A DNA stretch of 14,043 nt from positions 1-14,043 of the forward strand of contig JAEKFU010000165.1 of NCBI GenBank assembly GCA_016522385.1, in the 5' to 3' direction. How positions within the stretch are numbered: the stretch's first letter is position 1; each line of letters opens with the position of its first letter. Below the pieces are notes generated by a model. That model saw only the letters and a list, made by a program, of their open reading frames with translations, was not told where the DNA came from and did not search any database. Below are positions 12,744-14,043 of this stretch, in pieces. The position numbers and the translations under genes were made by a program. Source of the stretch: Pseudomonadota bacterium (GTDB taxonomy: Bacteria > Pseudomonadota > Alphaproteobacteria > Rhizobiales > Aestuariivirgaceae).

Positions 12744-14043
12744 ATGTCAAGCTACTCTTCGAAACCTGAACGCACGCGACTTGCCGATGGGCTAGATATT
12801 CCCCGAATCGTCACCGGTCTGTGGCAGGTGGCCGACATGGAGCGGAATGGCCAAGCGCTCGACATCGATGCGGCGGCAGATGCCCTGCACGAATATGCCG
12901 ATGCGGGTTTCGATGCCTTCGACATGGCGGACCACTACGGCAGCGCCGAGTTGATTGTGGGACAGTTCCTGCAACGGACCAGTGTTGCCGGGCCGGGAGC
13001 GAGCGCAGTCCAGCCGCACGTCTTCACGAAGTGGGTGCCTGAACCCGGCGAGATGAATGCCGAGACCGTGCGGGCCGGTGTAGAGGAGCGGCTCAAACGT
13101 CTTGGTGTCGAGCAGATTGATCTACTGCAGTTTCATTGGTGGCAGTATGAACACCCAGGCTATCTCGATGCCATGGTTGAACTTGACCAGCTCCGCAGGC
13201 AAGGACTCATAAAGCATCTCGGCGTGACGAATTTCGACACCAATCATCTCCGTGTCCTGGTCAAGCACGGGATCCCCATCATTTCCAACCAGGTCAGTTT
13301 CTCGTTGCTCGACCGGCGCGCGGCGGACGATCTTTCGGCGTTGTGTCTTGAAAATGATATCCGCCTGATTGCCTACGGCACGCTGGCCGGTGGCCTGCTG
13401 TCAAAGTACTGGCTCGGCCGGCCAGCACCTAATGAGAGCGATGTCACCGACTGGAGCAAAATGAAATACGGCCGCTTTGTCGATGCAGCCGGCGGCTGGT
13501 CCGTGTTGCAGGACATCCTCACCGCGCTCGATGCCATCGCCACCAAGCATGGTGTGTCCCTTTCCAATGTCGCGTCGCGCTGGGTGTTGGAGCATGCTGC
13601 CGTTGCCGCGATAATTGTCGGTGCACGTCTTGGTGAACGGGATCATCGGGCTGACAATCTCGCGGTGTTCGGATTTAGGTTGGACGACGATGATCACGAA
13701 CGCATCATGGCGGCCTCAGGCAATCTGCGGCGGATACCGGGCGACTGTGGTGATGAGTACCGCAGGCCACCGTTTCTGACTGCGTCGGGTGACCTGAGAG
13801 ACCACCTTGCGGCCTTTCCGAGGATCTACGACGCCGTATCGGCCGAAAACGGGACAGAACGGCAGCTCATCGACAGCGGCAGCAAATGGGAGGCCATATG
13901 CGGGTTCAGCAGAGCTGTTCGCGACGGCAACCGCATTCTCGTCAGCGGTACGACTGCAACGCACAGTGACGGTAGCGATGTCTGCGCCAATGATGCGGCG
14001 GGCCAGGCGACCTACATCCTGGACAAGATTTCTGCCAGCATAT
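12744..14043 (+). CDS. Aldo/keto reductase fused to a RidA/YjgF-type domain (3'-truncated by window edge)
   Basis: From ATG 12744 the frame stays open to the window end, 433 codons. Residues about 15-325 are an NAD(P)H-dependent aldo/keto reductase: TGLWQ (24-28), catalytic Asp60, Tyr65, Lys96 and His131, then GVTNF, SNQVSFSLLDR and the C-terminal IVGAR cofactor segment. After a linker, residues 379-433 (GSKWEAICGFSRAVRDG, ILVSGTTATHSDG, AAGQATYILDKI) match the first half of the RidA/YjgF fold, a family that hydrolyses reactive enamines and imines. The catalytic arginine of RidA would lie beyond the window. One polypeptide therefore joins carbonyl reduction and probably imine deamination, which suits a locus with an amine-oxidising flavoprotein and PLP enzymes. 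No frameshift is seen at the junction. The ribosome site is weak. Confidence 0.85.
   Translation, partial: MSSYSSKPERTRLADGLDIPRIVTGLWQVADMERNGQALDIDAAADALHEYADAGFDAFDMADHYGSAELIVGQFLQRTSVAGPGASAVQPHVFTKWVPEPGEMNAETVRAGVEERLKRLGVEQIDLLQFHWWQYEHPGYLDAMVELDQLRRQGLIKHLGVTNFDTNHLRVLVKHGIPIISNQVSFSLLDRRAADDLSALCLENDIRLIAYGTLAGGLLSKYWLGRPAPNESDVTDWSKMKYGRFVDAAGGWSVLQDILTALDAIATKHGVSLSNVASRWVLEHAAVAAIIVGARLGERDHRADNLAVFGFRLDDDDHERIMAASGNLRRIPGDCGDEYRRPPFLTASGDLRDHLAAFPRIYDAVSAENGTERQLIDSGSKWEAICGFSRAVRDGNRILVSGTTATHSDGSDVCANDAAGQATYILDKISASI

Noticed and set aside
1..14043. CRISPR array, insertion sequence, tRNA or rRNA genes
   Set aside because: No regularly spaced direct repeats, transposase-like translation or RNA gene signatures were seen on either strand.

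Overview
The window looks like a chromosomal or megaplasmid segment from an alphaproteobacterium, most likely of the Hyphomicrobiales (rhizobia and relatives). The reasons are the moderately high GC content, dense single-direction operons, a TRAP-free polar-amino-acid ABC importer with an FCD-type GntR regulator, and an AGAGCGTGTCGTTCTCA-type palindrome of a kind I associate with this order. The taxonomic call is inference, because there is no rRNA or tRNA in the window.

Layout: (1) 1-701 (+), the 3' part of a short-chain dehydrogenase cut by the window edge, ending inside a 50-bp palindrome. (2) 869-3015 (-), a two-gene unit: a DapA/NAL-family lyase followed by an Old Yellow Enzyme-type reductase. 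(3) 3079-4218 (+), a DadA/sarcosine-oxidase-like FAD oxidoreductase, divergent from the lyase and separated from it by only 63 bp. (4) 4234-12579 (-), eight tightly packed genes. In transcription order these are an ATP-NAD/AcoX-type kinase, the two halves of a glycine-decarboxylase-like P-protein, a GntR/FCD regulator, a periplasmic amino-acid-binding protein, two permeases and an ABC ATPase. (5) 12744-14043 (+), an aldo/keto reductase whose reading frame continues into a RidA/YjgF domain and runs off the window.

As a whole this reads as an import-and-degrade locus for an unusual amino or imino acid. The importer brings in the compound and the GntR protein probably senses it. The FAD enzyme could oxidise an amine to an imine, and RidA proteins are known to hydrolyse such imines. 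DapA-family enzymes handle keto acids or cyclic imino acids. The PLP-dependent P-protein pair could decarboxylate an amino acid. The OYE, SDR and AKR would supply redox steps. The substrate cannot be read from the sequence.

The most unusual item is the split P-protein. Both halves keep the fold and the PLP lysine, but several blocks that are nearly invariant in true glycine decarboxylases are rewritten, and no H-, T- or L-protein gene is present. I regard it as a probable neofunctionalised paralogue. Secondary items are the AKR-RidA fusion, the AcoX-type kinase beside the P-protein genes, and a shared ATAC-N5-GTAT-like site upstream of two genes of the operon that may be the GntR operator.
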